The notes beneath the pieces are model-generated. The model was given only the letters and a program-made list of their open reading frames with translations. It was not told the DNA's origin and searched no databases. A program made the translations under genes and the position numbers. Below are positions 45,716 through 55,758 of a DNA stretch of 64,000 nucleotides, one piece after another. The stretch comes from [Zimmermannella] bifida NBRC 103089 (GTDB lineage: Bacteria; Actinomycetota; Actinomycetes; Actinomycetales; Microbacteriaceae): NCBI RefSeq assembly GCF_001570925.1, contig NZ_BCSP01000001.1:248001-312000 (forward strand), written 5' to 3'. Position 1 is the stretch's first letter. Each line of letters begins with the position of its first letter.

Positions 45716-46620
45716 GCGAATGCTCGTTCCAGCACGGCGAGCTGCTCGTCGATCGCTGCGTCGAGGCCCTCAAGGCCGTGCTGCAGCAGTCCACGCGACG
45801 AGTTGACGATGACGTTCGGGGCCGAGGCACCGAAGATGCGACGAACATCGGCAACGTCGGCGCCCTGGTGGCCGAAGCCCGGCGCCAAGATTGGCGTGTC
45901 GGGTTCGGTCGCGAGGTCGTCCACATCAATGTCGAGTCGTTCAAGGTCGACGGTGGCACCGATCACGACGCCGACCGAGCCCTTCGTACGGCCTTCGGCG
46001 TGCTCGCGGTTCCACAGTGCCGCACGGGCGGCGATGCCGCCGGCCACCGTGCGACCTTCCTGCGTACCGCGAACACGACGTGCGGTCTGCACCGAAGCAG
46101 ACTCCGGGTTCGAGGTCGCTGCCAGCGCGAACAACCCCTTGCCGTACTGTTCGGTCATTTCCAGCGGCTTCTTGAACGTGTCGAATCCCTGGTACGGGTT
46201 GATCGTCATCGCGTCAGCTTCCAGCGGCATACCCGGCGTCAGCCAGGCTTCCGAATACGCTTCGAGGGTCGATCCAACATCGCCACGCTTGACGTCGGCG
46301 ATTACGAGCAGTCCCGCATCCCGAGCCGCCGTGAAGACGTCTTCGAGCACGCGGTACCCGTTGGCGCCAAAGCGCTCGTAGAACGCCACCTGCGGCTTCA
46401 CGATGCCGACGCGTCCAGCAAGCTTCTCAATGATGCGCAGGCCGAACTCGTGGGCACCGACGGCCGAAACCGGCAGGCCCCAGCGCTCGAGCAGGTAGGT
46501 GTGCGGGTCAATGCCCACGCAAAGGTGGCCGTACTTGTCCATCGTGCTGGCGAGGCGCTCGCCAAACGCTGGAGTTGCCGGTGCGGCAGTGTTGGATGCG
46601 GTCTCGATCGGGTCGGACAC
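45712..46620 (-). CDS. pyrF: Orotidine-5'-phosphate decarboxylase (type 2)
   Basis: A 302-residue OMP decarboxylase of the long bacterial type, making UMP. The catalytic Lys-Asp motif is IADVKRGDVGST. CVGIDPHTYLLERWG and APGFGHQGAD are typical of this subgroup. GTG start shares one base with the carB stop (TAGTG), so it is tightly coupled to the carAB genes. Confidence 0.96.
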   Translation of the reverse strand: MSDPIETASNTAAPATPAFGERLASTMDKYGHLCVGIDPHTYLLERWGLPVSAVGAHEFGLRIIEKLAGRVGIVKPQVAFYERFGANGYRVLEDVFTAARDAGLLVIADVKRGDVGSTLEAYSEAWLTPGMPLEADAMTINPYQGFDTFKKPLEMTEQYGKGLFALAATSNPESASVQTARRVRGTQEGRTVAGGIAARAALWNREHAEGRTKGSVGVVIGATVDLERLDIDVDDLATEPDTPILAPGFGHQGADVADVRRIFGASAPNVIVNSSRGLLQHGLEGLDAAIDEQLAVLERAFA

Positions 46621-49600
46621 TAGTTCGCCTTTCGACGTTCGTGGTATTCCTGCAGCGGGGTGACGTCAAAGCCTTCGCCGAGCGCCTTGAGGCTAGCAAC
46701 GGCGGCCTGAAGTTCGGACATGGTCGTGAAGATGGGCAGGTCAGCAGCCACAGCAGCGGTACGAATCTCGTAACCGTCGCCACGTGCGGCGCCACCCGAA
46801 GGGGTGTTAATGACCATAGCGATCTCACCCTCGTGAATCATGTCGATCACGTTGCGACGCTCGCTCGCACCTTCATCCTCGGTGAACTTTCCAACCAGGT
46901 CGGCTTCGAGACCGTGGCGCTTGAGCACCCGGGCCGTGCCTTCAGTTGCGCACAGCGTGTACCCGGCTTCGATCAGACGCATAACCGGCGCTACGATCGA
47001 GCGCTTGTCTTCGTCGTTAACCGAAACGAATACGCGACCGCTGGTCGGCAGGCCACCGTAGGCAGCGAGCTGGCTCTTGGCGAAGGCGTGCGGGAAGTCC
47101 TTGTCGATACCCATAACTTCACCGGTCGAACGCATCTCTGGCGAAAGCAGGGCTTCAACGATCTTGCCGTCCTTGGTGCGGAAGCGCTTGAACGGCAGCA
47201 CGGCTTCCTTGACTGCCACTGGCGTGTCCATTGGCTGGAAGGTACCGTCGCCTTCGGCCTTGAGCGTGCCGTCCTTGCGGAGCTCAGCGATGGTGCTGCC
47301 GACCATGACGCGGCTGGCAGCCTTTGCGAGCTGCACTCCGAGGGCCTTCGACACGAACGGCACGGTACGGGATGCGCGTGGGTTCGCCTCGATCACGTAC
47401 AGCTGACCGGCGTGTACCGCGAACTGCACGTTGAGGAGACCTCGGACGCCGATACCAGCAGCGATCTTCTCGGTTGCGGAGCGAACGGTCTGCAGCACCT
47501 GGTTCGAAAGCGTGATCGCGGGCAGGGTGCACGCCGAGTCACCGGAGTGGATACCGGCTTCTTCGATGTGTTCCATGATGCCGCCGATGTACAGCTCATT
47601 GCCGTCATAGAGGGCGTCGACATCGATCTCTACGGCGTCGTCAAGGAACCGGTCGACCAGCAGCGGGTGCGATTCCGAAATGATGACCTGACCGGCAGTG
47701 CGAACGAAGTAGTCGTCGAGCTGTTCCGAGCTGTACAGGATCTCCATACCGCGGCCGCCGAGCACGAAGCTCGGGCGCACGAGTACCGGGAATCCGATTT
47801 CATCAGCAACGGCATGTGCCGATGCCGCATCGGTAGCGATACCGTTCGCAGGAGCTACCAGACCGGCTTCGTCGAGGATGTTCGCAAACTTGCCGCGTTC
47901 TTCGGCGAGGTCGATAGCGTCCGGCGAGGTACCCAGGATCGGTACGCCCGCATCCTTCAGACCGTGTGCCAGGCCGAGTGCGGTCTGGCCACCGAGCTGC
48001 ACGATGACACCGAGCAGTTCGCCCGAGGCACGTTCTGCGTCAACGATTTCGAGCACATCTTCGAGCGTGAGCGGTTCGAAGTAGAGACGGTCGCTGGTGT
48101 CGTAGTCGGTCGATACGGTCTCTGGGTTGCAGTTGACCATGATCGTCTCGTAGCCCGCATCCGACAGCGCGAACGCCGCGTGCACGCACGAGTAGTCGAA
48201 CTCAATTCCCTGACCGATACGGTTCGGACCGGAACCGAGAATGATGATCTTTTGGCGGTCAGATGCCTCGATCTCGGTCTCGCTGTCGTAGCTCGAGTAG
48301 TGGTACGGAGTGAATGCGGGGAACTCGCCGGCGCAGGTGTCGACCGTCTTGAAGACGGGGCGAAGGCCAAGCTGCTGACGCTGTGCGCGCAGTTCTGCTT
48401 CGTCAATACCGCGCAGCTGCGCAAGCTGTGCATCCGAGAAACCGTGACGCTTTGCCAGGCGCAGCAGGGTGGCGTCGAGGTTCGGCGCGTCGCGAACCGC
48501 GTCGGCGATTTCGTTCAGGTAGGCGATCTGGTCGATGAACCACGGGTCGATCTTCGTGGCGTCGAAGATCTGTTCGTTGGTCGCACCCTTTGCCATCGCG
48601 ATCTGGACGTCAACAAGGCGACCGTCCGTCGGGGTCTGGATGCTTTCGAGCAGCTCTGCAACCGAGCGAGGGTCCTCGGCCCAGGTGAACGACGAGCCGC
48701 GCTTCTCGAGCGAACGCATTGCCTTCTGCAGTGCGGTGGTGAAGTTACGGCCGATCGCCATGGCTTCACCGACCGACTTCATGGTCGTGGTCAGCGTTGG
48801 GTCTGCGGCCGGGAACTTCTCGAAGTTGAAGCGCGGAACCTTGACGACGACGTAGTCGATCGACGGTTCGAAGCTCGCGGGAGTGACGCGGGTGATGTCG
48901 TTCGCGATTTCGTCGAGTCGGTAGCCGATGGCGAGCTTGGCCGCGATCTTTGCGATCGGGAAGCCCGTCGCCTTCGAGGCGAGTGCCGACGAGCGCGAAA
49001 CGCGCGGGTTCATTTCGATGACGATGACGCGGCCGGTTGCCGGGTCAACTGCGAACTGAATGTTGCAGCCACCGGTGTCGACGCCAACCGAACGAATAAT
49101 TTCGATCGAGATGTCGCGCAGCTTCTGGTATTCGACGTCGGTCAGGGTGAGTGCTGGTGCCACCGTGATCGAGTCACCGGTGTGCACGCCGACGGGGTCG
49201 AGGTTTTCGATCGAGCAGATGACCACCGAGTTGTCGGCGTGGTCACGCATGAGCTCGAGCTCGTATTCCTTCCAACCAAGGATCGACTCTTCGAGCAGTA
49301 CCTCGGTGGTTGGGGATGCGAGCAGACCGTCTTCGACGATGCGCACGAGTTCTTCCTCGGTGTAAGCAAAGCCCGAACCGAGTCCGCCCATGGTGAACGA
49401 CGGACGAACCACCAGTGGGTAGCCGAGGTCCTTCGCGAATTCTTTGGCTTCTTCGACCGTGTGGGCGATGTGCGAGCGAGCGACATCGGCACCGGCCTCA
49501 ATGACGAGGTCTTTGAAGATCTGGCGGTCTTCACCGCGGCGAATTGCGTCGACCTTGGCACCGATCAGCTCCACACCGTGCTTGGCGAGAATGCCGAGCT

Positions 49601-49910
49601 CGTCGAGCTCCATGGCTGCGTTGAGTGCGGTCTGCCCACCGAGGGTTGGCAGGATTGCGTCGGGGCGTTCCTTAATGATGATCTTTTCGATCGCCTCTGG
49701 CGTGATCGGCTCGATGTAGGTGGCGTCGGCGAAGTCCGGGTCGGTCATGATGGTCGCCGGGTTCGAGTTCACCAGGATGACGCGAACGCCTTCCTCGCGC
49801 AGCACACGGCAGGCCTGAGTACCCGAGTAGTCGAACTCGGCGGCAATACCGATAACGATCGGACCGGAGCCGATTACGAGAACGCTATTGATGTCTTGGC
49901 GCTTTGGCAT
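46620..49910 (-). CDS. carB: Carbamoyl phosphate synthase large subunit
   Basis: Full-length CarB, 1096 residues, with two ATP-grasp synthetase halves ([20 protein letters not shown] at the start, [20 protein letters not shown] near residue 558), an oligomerisation segment between them and a C-terminal MGS-like allosteric domain ([20 protein letters not shown]). It makes carbamoyl phosphate for both UMP and arginine. ATG with AGGAG six bases upstream, overlapping the end of carA by that site. A long antisense open frame covers it and is judged a shadow. Confidence 0.98.
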   Translation of the reverse strand: MPKRQDINSVLVIGSGPIVIGIAAEFDYSGTQACRVLREEGVRVILVNSNPATIMTDPDFADATYIEPITPEAIEKIIIKERPDAILPTLGGQTALNAAMELDELGILAKHGVELIGAKVDAIRRGEDRQIFKDLVIEAGADVARSHIAHTVEEAKEFAKDLGYPLVVRPSFTMGGLGSGFAYTEEELVRIVEDGLLASPTTEVLLEESILGWKEYELELMRDHADNSVVICSIENLDPVGVHTGDSITVAPALTLTDVEYQKLRDISIEIIRSVGVDTGGCNIQFAVDPATGRVIVIEMNPRVSRSSALASKATGFPIAKIAAKLAIGYRLDEIANDITRVTPASFEPSIDYVVVKVPRFNFEKFPAADPTLTTTMKSVGEAMAIGRNFTTALQKAMRSLEKRGSSFTWAEDPRSVAELLESIQTPTDGRLVDVQIAMAKGATNEQIFDATKIDPWFIDQIAYLNEIADAVRDAPNLDATLLRLAKRHGFSDAQLAQLRGIDEAELRAQRQQLGLRPVFKTVDTCAGEFPAFTPYHYSSYDSETEIEASDRQKIIILGSGPNRIGQGIEFDYSCVHAAFALSDAGYETIMVNCNPETVSTDYDTSDRLYFEPLTLEDVLEIVDAERASGELLGVIVQLGGQTALGLAHGLKDAGVPILGTSPDAIDLAEERGKFANILDEAGLVAPANGIATDAASAHAVADEIGFPVLVRPSFVLGGRGMEILYSSEQLDDYFVRTAGQVIISESHPLLVDRFLDDAVEIDVDALYDGNELYIGGIMEHIEEAGIHSGDSACTLPAITLSNQVLQTVRSATEKIAAGIGVRGLLNVQFAVHAGQLYVIEANPRASRTVPFVSKALGVQLAKAASRVMVGSTIAELRKDGTLKAEGDGTFQPMDTPVAVKEAVLPFKRFRTKDGKIVEALLSPEMRSTGEVMGIDKDFPHAFAKSQLAAYGGLPTSGRVFVSVNDEDKRSIVAPVMRLIEAGYTLCATEGTARVLKRHGLEADLVGKFTEDEGASERRNVIDMIHEGEIAMVINTPSGGAARGDGYEIRTAAVAADLPIFTTMSELQAAVASLKALGEGFDVTPLQEYHERRKAN

Positions 49911-49919
49911 GTGCGGCTC

Positions 49920-51077
49920 CTACTTGTTGTCGGTGGTGTTAGCGGACTTGGCGGCGAGCACCATGTCGCGGAAGCGGTAAAAGAGTGGTGCGGCATCGTG
50001 CGGGCCCGATGCGGCTTCTGGGTGGAACTGCACCGAGAATGCGGGGATGTCGAGGCAACGCAGGCCCTCAACGACCTCATCGTTCAGACCGATGTGGCTG
50101 ACCTCAACCCGGCCGAATCCGGCCGGCGAGTCGACAGTTTCGTCGATCGGCAGGTCAACCGCGAAGCCGTGGTTCTGGGCGGTGATTTCGACCTTGTTGG
50201 TGGCGGTGTCGCGCACCGGCTGGTTGATGCCTCGGTGGCCGAATGGCAGCTTGTACGTGTCAAACCCGAGCGCACGACCGAGCAGCTGGTTTCCGAAGCA
50301 GATACCCATGAACGGGTATCCATCGCGCAGCAGCTGCTGCAGTACCTCAACCTGAGCGGCGTTCGCCTTCGGGTCGCCGGGGCCGTTCGAGTAGAAGATG
50401 GCGTCGACATCAAGCTCGCGAATCTGGGCGGCGGTCGAGTCGGCTGGCAACACGTGCACGTCAAAGCCAACGGTATTGAGGTTGACGATGGTGGCGCGCT
50501 TGACGCCCAGGTCGAGCAGCGCAACGCTGCCGAGTCGTTCGTCTGCCGTGGTTGCCGAGAGGTAGGCCTCAGCACAGGTCACGCGATCCGAGAGGTACTG
50601 GCCCGACATCGAAGGTGCTGCGAGCACCTGCTGCAGCTGCGCATCCGCATCCTTGCCCGCTGCTTCGCCCGAGAAAATACCGGCACGCATGGCGCCTTCG
50701 GTGCGGATGCGGCGGGTAATGGCGCGCGTGTCAACGTCGGCGATACCGACGATGCCCGCTTCCTGCAGCGCGTCGTCGAGGGTGCCCTCGGCACGCCAGT
50801 TCGACACGACGCGGCTGGCGTCGCGGACAACGTAACCTTCAACCCAGAACTTGTGGGATTCCATGTCGGTGGGGTTAACGCCCACGTTGCCGATGTGCGG
50901 CGCGGTCTGGACGACGATCTGGCCGGCGTAGCTCGGGTCCGAGAGCGTCTCCTGGTAGCCGGTCATTCCGGTGGTGAACACGATTTCGCCGAAGCGTTCG
51001 CCGGTTGCACCGTATGCGCTTCCCTCAAATCGGGTGCCGTCTTCAAGCACAAGCACGGCGGGTTCGGTGCGGATCAT
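49920..51077 (-). CDS. carA: Carbamoyl phosphate synthase small subunit
   Basis: A 385-residue glutamine amidotransferase that feeds ammonia to CarB. The N-terminal CarA domain has LVLEDGTRFEG and FTTGMTGYQETLSDPSY. The triad residues of the class I amidotransferase domain are visible: Cys in GICFGNQLLGRALG, His and Glu in VQFHPEAASGPHD. ATG with AGAGGAG upstream, overlapping the preceding stop (ATGA). Confidence 0.98.
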   Translation of the reverse strand: MIRTEPAVLVLEDGTRFEGSAYGATGERFGEIVFTTGMTGYQETLSDPSYAGQIVVQTAPHIGNVGVNPTDMESHKFWVEGYVVRDASRVVSNWRAEGTLDDALQEAGIVGIADVDTRAITRRIRTEGAMRAGIFSGEAAGKDADAQLQQVLAAPSMSGQYLSDRVTCAEAYLSATTADERLGSVALLDLGVKRATIVNLNTVGFDVHVLPADSTAAQIRELDVDAIFYSNGPGDPKANAAQVEVLQQLLRDGYPFMGICFGNQLLGRALGFDTYKLPFGHRGINQPVRDTATNKVEITAQNHGFAVDLPIDETVDSPAGFGRVEVSHIGLNDEVVEGLRCLDIPAFSVQFHPEAASGPHDAAPLFYRFRDMVLAAKSANTTDNK

Positions 51078-51658
51078 GCGAGCTCCTCTGGGGTCTGGGT
51101 GGATTCACTTGGCGATGTAGAAGTTGGGGATGCGGTCGGTGCGACAGCACGGACCGGCGGCTTGGCAGCGACCAGCGCATTGAGCGCCTCGAGCAGTTGT
51201 TGACGCTCGGCCGGATCGACGACGCGGAAGAAGCTTTCAACCGACGTGTCGTTGGCAAGGCGCCAGCGCAGGGCGAGCAGCCCGTCGCGTTCAACGGCAC
51301 GGTCAATCGTGGACTGCGCCGTTGCGACCGTCTCGATTCGTTCGACCGGGATGAAAAACGCCGATTCGCCGGTAATCCCAATGGCAACGCCCGAGGCGTG
51401 CACTTCAAGGTCAGCGCGGCCGCGGTATGCCAGCGGACGAACGGCAATGCGTTCGAGGGTGTTCCCGGTGTGTGAAGTGCCGACGTAGTGGACATCATCA
51501 CAGTGGAATTCGGGGGTACCGAGGTGGTCGGGCAGCTCAGCAACTCCTGCAAGGTGTGCCTGTGACAACTGCCGCTTGCGCCAGCCCAGCGCCATCGCTC
51601 CCCCGGCAGCGCCGCAAATCGCGACAATTCCCGCGGTGGTGAGTAGTGGTCCCAGCAT
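51074..51658 (-). CDS. PH-like-domain membrane protein between pyrC and carA
   Basis: A 194-residue protein with one N-terminal membrane segment (LLTTAGIVAICGAAGGAMAL). A basic WRKRQ follows, then a beta-rich domain (YRGRADLEVHASGVAIG, ESAFFIPVERIETV) resembling bacterial PH-like domains, and a Thr/Ser/Pro tail. An unnamed protein at this position in the pyr operon is common in actinobacteria. Its function is unknown. It overlaps pyrC (TAATG) and carA (ATGA), so it is firmly part of the operon. Confidence 0.82.
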   Translation of the reverse strand: MLGPLLTTAGIVAICGAAGGAMALGWRKRQLSQAHLAGVAELPDHLGTPEFHCDDVHYVGTSHTGNTLERIAVRPLAYRGRADLEVHASGVAIGITGESAFFIPVERIETVATAQSTIDRAVERDGLLALRWRLANDTSVESFFRVVDPAERQQLLEALNALVAAKPPVRAVAPTASPTSTSPSESTQTPEELA

Positions 51659-52980
51659 TAGGCAATTGCCCCCTCGCCGGCGAGGTCGACGACCTCACCG
51701 TCCCGAACGGTGACTGTACCGCGGTAGATCGTGTAGCGAACCGAGCCGGGAAGTTCGAGACCTAGGTAGGGCGAGTTCGTCGATTTACCGGCCAGGTCGG
51801 CTTCGGTAAACACCGAACTCGCATTGTCGTCATAAAGCACGATGTTTGCGAGTTCGCCTTCGGCCAGCGGCGTCCCGGCTTCGGTAGCGAGACCGACCTG
51901 TGCGGGCTGTTCACTCATGACTCGGGCGACACCACGCCAATCGAGCAGGCCAGTCTTGACCATGGTCGCGTGCACGACGCGCAGCGCGGATTCGAGTCCG
52001 ACCATGCCCATTGCGGCGTGGTCCCACTCGCAGTCCTTCGAGTCGCGCGGATGCGGTGCGTGGTCGGTTCCGACGACGTCGATCGTGCCGTCGGCGAGGG
52101 CTTCGCGCAGTGCATGCACATCGGCATCGGTACGCAGCGGCGGGTTGACCTTGAAGCGGGCATCAAAGCCGCGCACCTTTTCTTCGGTGAGCAACAGGTG
52201 GTGCGGAGTCACCTCGGCGGTGATCTTGATGCCTCGGGCCTTTGCCCAGCGCACGACATCGACGGCCTGTGCGGTCGAGAGGTGGCAGACGTGCACCCGT
52301 GAGTCGGTCTGTTCCGCGAGGATCGCATCCCGAGCGATGATCGAGGTCTCTGCGGCAGTGGGCCAGCCACCGAGCCCGAGTTCTGCCGAAAGCGCGCCTT
52401 CGTTCATCTGCGCACCAACGGTGAGTTTCGGCTCCTGGGCGTGCTGTGCAATCACGCCGTTGAATGCCTTCACGTACTCAAGAGCGCGTCGCATGATCAG
52501 CGCGTCGTGCACACAATCGCCGTCGTCTGAGAACATGCGTACGTTGGCGCGCGACTGGGCCATTGAACCCAGTTCGGCAAGCTGTTCGCCCTTGCGCCCT
52601 ACGGTGACCGCTCCAATTGGGTGCACGTCGGCGTAACCGGCTTCAATGCCGAGCGCGTGGACGGCCTCAACGACACCGGCGGTGTCCTGGCAGGGTGAGG
52701 TGTTCGGCATGGCAAAGATCGTGGTGAAGCCGCCCTTTGCAGCTGCCATCGAGCCAGTTCGAATCGTTTCAGCCGACTCAAAACCGGGCTCACGCAGGTG
52801 CACGTGAATGTCAACAAGACCCGGTAGCGCCACGCATCCGGCACCGTCAATGACGTTGTCGGCCCGGTCAGCGGCAATCGAACCTGCCGCACCAATTTCG
52901 GTGATGCGGTCGTCGATGATGAGGAGGTCGCGGGCTTCCTCACCGTACGGGCGGACGTTACTCAGGAGGGTGGTGGTCAT
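51658..52980 (-). CDS. pyrC: Dihydroorotase
   Basis: A 440-residue class I dihydroorotase cyclising carbamoyl aspartate. The binuclear-metal motif DIHVHLREPG is near residue 57. Further metal ligands are in HAQEPKLT, VCHLSTAQAV and the catalytic Asp loop GTDHAPHP. Two tandem ATGs overlap the pyrB stop (GAATGATG); the second lies seven bases after AAAGGA and is used here. A nearby start one codon earlier is equally possible. Confidence 0.97.
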   Translation of the reverse strand: MTTTLLSNVRPYGEEARDLLIIDDRITEIGAAGSIAADRADNVIDGAGCVALPGLVDIHVHLREPGFESAETIRTGSMAAAKGGFTTIFAMPNTSPCQDTAGVVEAVHALGIEAGYADVHPIGAVTVGRKGEQLAELGSMAQSRANVRMFSDDGDCVHDALIMRRALEYVKAFNGVIAQHAQEPKLTVGAQMNEGALSAELGLGGWPTAAETSIIARDAILAEQTDSRVHVCHLSTAQAVDVVRWAKARGIKITAEVTPHHLLLTEEKVRGFDARFKVNPPLRTDADVHALREALADGTIDVVGTDHAPHPRDSKDCEWDHAAMGMVGLESALRVVHATMVKTGLLDWRGVARVMSEQPAQVGLATEAGTPLAEGELANIVLYDDNASSVFTEADLAGKSTNSPYLGLELPGSVRYTIYRGTVTVRDGEVVDLAGEGAIA

Positions 52981-53954
52981 CATTCGTTCCTTTCTGAACT
53001 TCCGCCGTGTGCGGGGCGAACCCCGGAACAAAGCAAATGCAGTGCGGCCATACGGATGCTGACACCGTTTCGAACCTGTTCGAGCACGGTCGCCTGTGGC
53101 GAATCGGCCGCTGCCGAAGCAATCTCCAGGCCGCGGTTCATCGGGCCCGGGTGCATGATCAGCGCGGTGTCGTCAAGCGAGGCAAAGCGGGATTCGCTGA
53201 GTCCCCACATGCGCGCATACTCACGCGTGTGCGGGAAGTACGCGTCATGCATCCGTTCTGCTTGGATGCGGAGCATCATCACCACGTCGGGCTGTTCGCG
53301 CAGCGTGGCATCAAGGTCATAGCTGACGCGTGCAGGCCAGCGCGAGGTGTCGGAAGGAAGCAGCGTTGGGGGTGCCACTAGCGTCACCGTGGCGCCGAGC
53401 GTGTGCAGCAGCCAGACGTTGGAGCGAGCAACACGCGAGTGCAGAATGTCGCCAACGATTGCGACGTGAACTCCGGCAAGGTCCTTGCCCCGGGCCGCGG
53501 TTCCGTGCAGTCGCTTGCGCATCGTAAAGGCGTCCAGCAGAGCCTGGGTCGGGTGCTCATGGCAGCCGTCACCGGCGTTCAGGATGGGCGTGTCAATCCA
53601 CCCGCGTTCGGCGAGCATCTGCGGTGCGCCGGCCGATGGATGGCGGATCACGACCGCGTCGGCACCAATGGCGTGCAGCGTTTGCGCAGTGTCCTTGAGC
53701 GATTCGCCCTTGGAGACACTGGATCCCTTGGCCGCGAAGTTAATCACGTCGGCGCTCAGGCGCTTCTCGGCCGCTTCAAACGAGATGCGGGTACGCGTTG
53801 AGTCCTCGTAGAACAGGTTCACGACGGTAACGCCACGAAGTGCAGGAAGCTTCTTGACTTCGCGTTCCTGGGTGGCGGCCATGTCTTCTGCTGTGTCGAG
53901 CAACAGCAGGGCGTCATCGCGGCTCAGGTCGCGGGTGGCAATGAGGTGTTTCAC
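52980..53954 (-). CDS. pyrB: Aspartate carbamoyltransferase catalytic subunit
   Basis: A 324-residue ATCase catalytic chain. The carbamoyl-phosphate loop [13 protein letters not shown], the [13 protein letters not shown] loop and [10 protein letters not shown] are intact. No pyrI regulatory chain is present, as usual in Gram-positive bacteria. GTG start overlaps the pyrR stop as GTGA. Confidence 0.98.
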   Translation of the reverse strand: MKHLIATRDLSRDDALLLLDTAEDMAATQEREVKKLPALRGVTVVNLFYEDSTRTRISFEAAEKRLSADVINFAAKGSSVSKGESLKDTAQTLHAIGADAVVIRHPSAGAPQMLAERGWIDTPILNAGDGCHEHPTQALLDAFTMRKRLHGTAARGKDLAGVHVAIVGDILHSRVARSNVWLLHTLGATVTLVAPPTLLPSDTSRWPARVSYDLDATLREQPDVVMMLRIQAERMHDAYFPHTREYARMWGLSESRFASLDDTALIMHPGPMNRGLEIASAAADSPQATVLEQVRNGVSIRMAALHLLCSGVRPAHGGSSERNE

Positions 53955-54550
53955 GCGGTACCTCCGTCACGAATGACGACGCGGTCGGTGCCGTCAATCT
54001 CAGCGAGCTCAACCGAAATTCGTTCGCTGCGTGCCGAAGGCAGATTCTTGCCAACGAAATCGGCGCGAATCGGAAGCTCACGGTGCCCGCGGTCGACCAG
54101 TACCGCAAGCTGCACGGCACGTGGGCGACCAAGGTCGCTAATCGCGTCGAGCGCGGCGCGAATCGTGCGCCCCGAGAACAGCACGTCATCGACGAGTACG
54201 ACCGTCTTGCCGTCGATACCGGTGTCCGGGATGCGCGTTGGGTGCGCTTCGGTCAATGGCCGGCGACGCAGGTCATCGCGGTACATCGTGATGTCGAGAG
54301 CTCCGACAAAACGCTGCAGCGCTGCCGATGCATTGAGCTCACTGTCCCCGGATTCGTGGTCGGCAGCAACACGCGACGATTCGATGGCCAGAATGTTGTT
54401 CCCCAGGCGCTGCGCCAGTGGCACACCACGCGTGGGAATTCCGAGAAGGACGAGATCCGCACCGCCGTGATTGGCTTCGAGAATTTGGTGCGAAATGCGC
54501 ATGAGTGCGCGCGACACGTCGTCGGACTGGAGCACTACTCGCTCAGTCAC
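53951..54550 (-). CDS. pyrR: PyrR uracil phosphoribosyltransferase/pyrimidine regulator
   Basis: A 199-residue PyrR. The PRPP-binding motif [13 protein letters not shown] is present, with [12 protein letters not shown] and the dimer motif DITMYRDDL. It acts as a UMP-responsive mRNA-binding regulator of pyr genes and a weak UPRTase. GTG with a GGGGG-type ribosome site six bases upstream. As first gene of pyrR-pyrB-pyrC-x-carAB-pyrF it likely controls the operon it starts; a leader stem-loop lies just upstream. Confidence 0.95.
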   Translation of the reverse strand: MTERVVLQSDDVSRALMRISHQILEANHGGADLVLLGIPTRGVPLAQRLGNNILAIESSRVAADHESGDSELNASAALQRFVGALDITMYRDDLRRRPLTEAHPTRIPDTGIDGKTVVLVDDVLFSGRTIRAALDAISDLGRPRAVQLAVLVDRGHRELPIRADFVGKNLPSARSERISVELAEIDGTDRVVIRDGGTA

Positions 54551-54615
54551 GGGCGACCCCCTTCCCCGCCTCGCAGGACGGCATTAAAGGATGATCAAGA
54601 ATGGTGCCAGTCTAC

Positions 54616-54671
54616 CCGCTCGGATTCCGACGTGGTGCCAGGATCGACGTTCCCCGGCGAAATCCGAGCGG
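54616..54671 (-). terminator. Stem-loop between nusB and pyrR (terminator or attenuator)
   Basis: CCGCTCGGATT (54616-54626) pairs perfectly with AATCCGAGCGG (54661-54671) around a 34-base loop. It lies 32 bases after the nusB stop and 66 bases before pyrR. On the minus strand GTAGACTGGC follows, which contains a TAGACT -10-like hexamer. There is no U run. I could not find a PyrR-binding consensus in the loop. Confidence 0.5.
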
Positions 54672-54703
54672 TGACTCAGCAAATTTGAACGAAGTAGCGC
54701 TGG

Positions 54704-55150
54704 CTAGTCGTTCGTTTCGGTGGCCGAACGCGGGCGGTCAGCCTCACGATCAGCAAGTGCACCGAGCACACCGTTGATGAATCGGCTCGAGTCATCGGTG
54801 GAGTATTCCGTTGCGGCAGCGATCGCTTCGGCAATTGCGACCGGGTTTGGCACCTGGTCGTTAAAGCGGATCTCCCACGCGCCAACCCGAAGGATGGCGC
54901 GATCAACGTTGGGCATACGCTCGAGCGGCCAGTCATGTGACTGTTCACTAATGAGCTCGTCGATGATGTCGCCGTTGTCGATGATGCCGGTGATGATCTC
55001 GCGGGCATACTGCCACGATGCGGCTCGCTCGGGTTCGTTCAGCGCCCGAGCCTGTTCGTCAGAGAGCACCTGCTCCAGCGGCCGCTGCAACACATCGGCG
55101 TTGTAGAGCATGTCCATGGCGCGCTTGCGCGCCTTTGTGCGTGCGCTCAC
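54704..55150 (-). CDS. nusB: Transcription antitermination factor NusB
   Basis: A 148-residue all-helical NusB (KARKRAMDMLYNADVLQRP, LISEQSHDWPLERMPNVDRAILRVG split over two helices, VAIAEAIAAATEYSTDDSSRF, NGVLGAL). Together with NusE/S10 it binds boxA RNA of rRNA operons. GTG start shares one base with the efp stop (TAGTG). Confidence 0.96.
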   Translation of the reverse strand: MSARTKARKRAMDMLYNADVLQRPLEQVLSDEQARALNEPERAASWQYAREIITGIIDNGDIIDELISEQSHDWPLERMPNVDRAILRVGAWEIRFNDQVPNPVAIAEAIAAATEYSTDDSSRFINGVLGALADREADRPRSATETND

Positions 55151-55713
55151 TAGTCGTTCACTCGACCGAGGTATTCACCGGTACGGGTGTCGACCTTGAC
55201 GCGGGTGCCCTGGTCAACGAACAGCGGTACCTGAATCTCAGCGCCGGTCTCGACGGTGGCTGGCTTGGTACCAGCGTTCGAACGGTCACCCTGCAGGCCT
55301 GGTTCGGTGTAGGTGATCTCGAGCACGACCGAAGCGGGCATTTCGATGTAGAGCGGGTTGCCCTCGTACATGCCGATCTGTACGCGCTGCTGTTCGAGCA
55401 GGAAGTTCGAAGCGTCGCCCACGATTGCTGCCGGAACAGTGAGCTGGTCGTAGTCCTGCTCATCCATGAAGACGAAGTCGTCGCCGTCCTGGTAGAGGTA
55501 CTGGAAGTCGCGGCGGTCAACCGTCGCGGTTTCGATCTTGGCACCGGCGTTGAACGTGCGGTCCACGCTCTTACCCTGGACAATGTTCTTCAGCTTGGTC
55601 CGCACGAACGCACCACCCTTACCGGGCTTCACGTGCTGGAATTCGAGAACCTGCCAAAGCTGGCCGTCAATGATCATGACGAGGCCATTCTTGATGTCAG
55701 CGGTAGTTGCCAT
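55150..55713 (-). CDS. efp: Elongation factor P
   Basis: EF-P, 187 residues, rescues ribosomes stalled at polyproline. The tip loop reads [11 protein letters not shown]. The family end motif [10 protein letters not shown] is present. Actinobacterial EF-P commonly has a PGKGP loop with unmodified lysine; here the last position is Gly. No epmA, epmB or ymfI modification gene is in the window. ATG with AAAGGA seven bases upstream; start of the efp-nusB pair. Confidence 0.97.
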   Translation of the reverse strand: MATTADIKNGLVMIIDGQLWQVLEFQHVKPGKGGAFVRTKLKNIVQGKSVDRTFNAGAKIETATVDRRDFQYLYQDGDDFVFMDEQDYDQLTVPAAIVGDASNFLLEQQRVQIGMYEGNPLYIEMPASVVLEITYTEPGLQGDRSNAGTKPATVETGAEIQVPLFVDQGTRVKVDTRTGEYLGRVND

Positions 55714-55758
55714 CAGTAATTCCTTTCAAATTTGCGACGCTCTAGTCTAGCGCGCCGG

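Noticed and set aside
46575-51203. A 1542-codon open frame on the plus strand antisense to carB and carA
   Set aside because: It lies exactly opposite two unmistakable genes, has no recognisable domain and a composition typical of the complementary frame of high-GC coding DNA. Similar shadows cover uvrC, rpsA, the aldehyde dehydrogenase and pyk.
54551-54703. Canonical PyrR-binding attenuator
   Set aside because: No convincing PyrR-binding loop consensus and no U-run terminator were found; only a generic stem-loop is supported.
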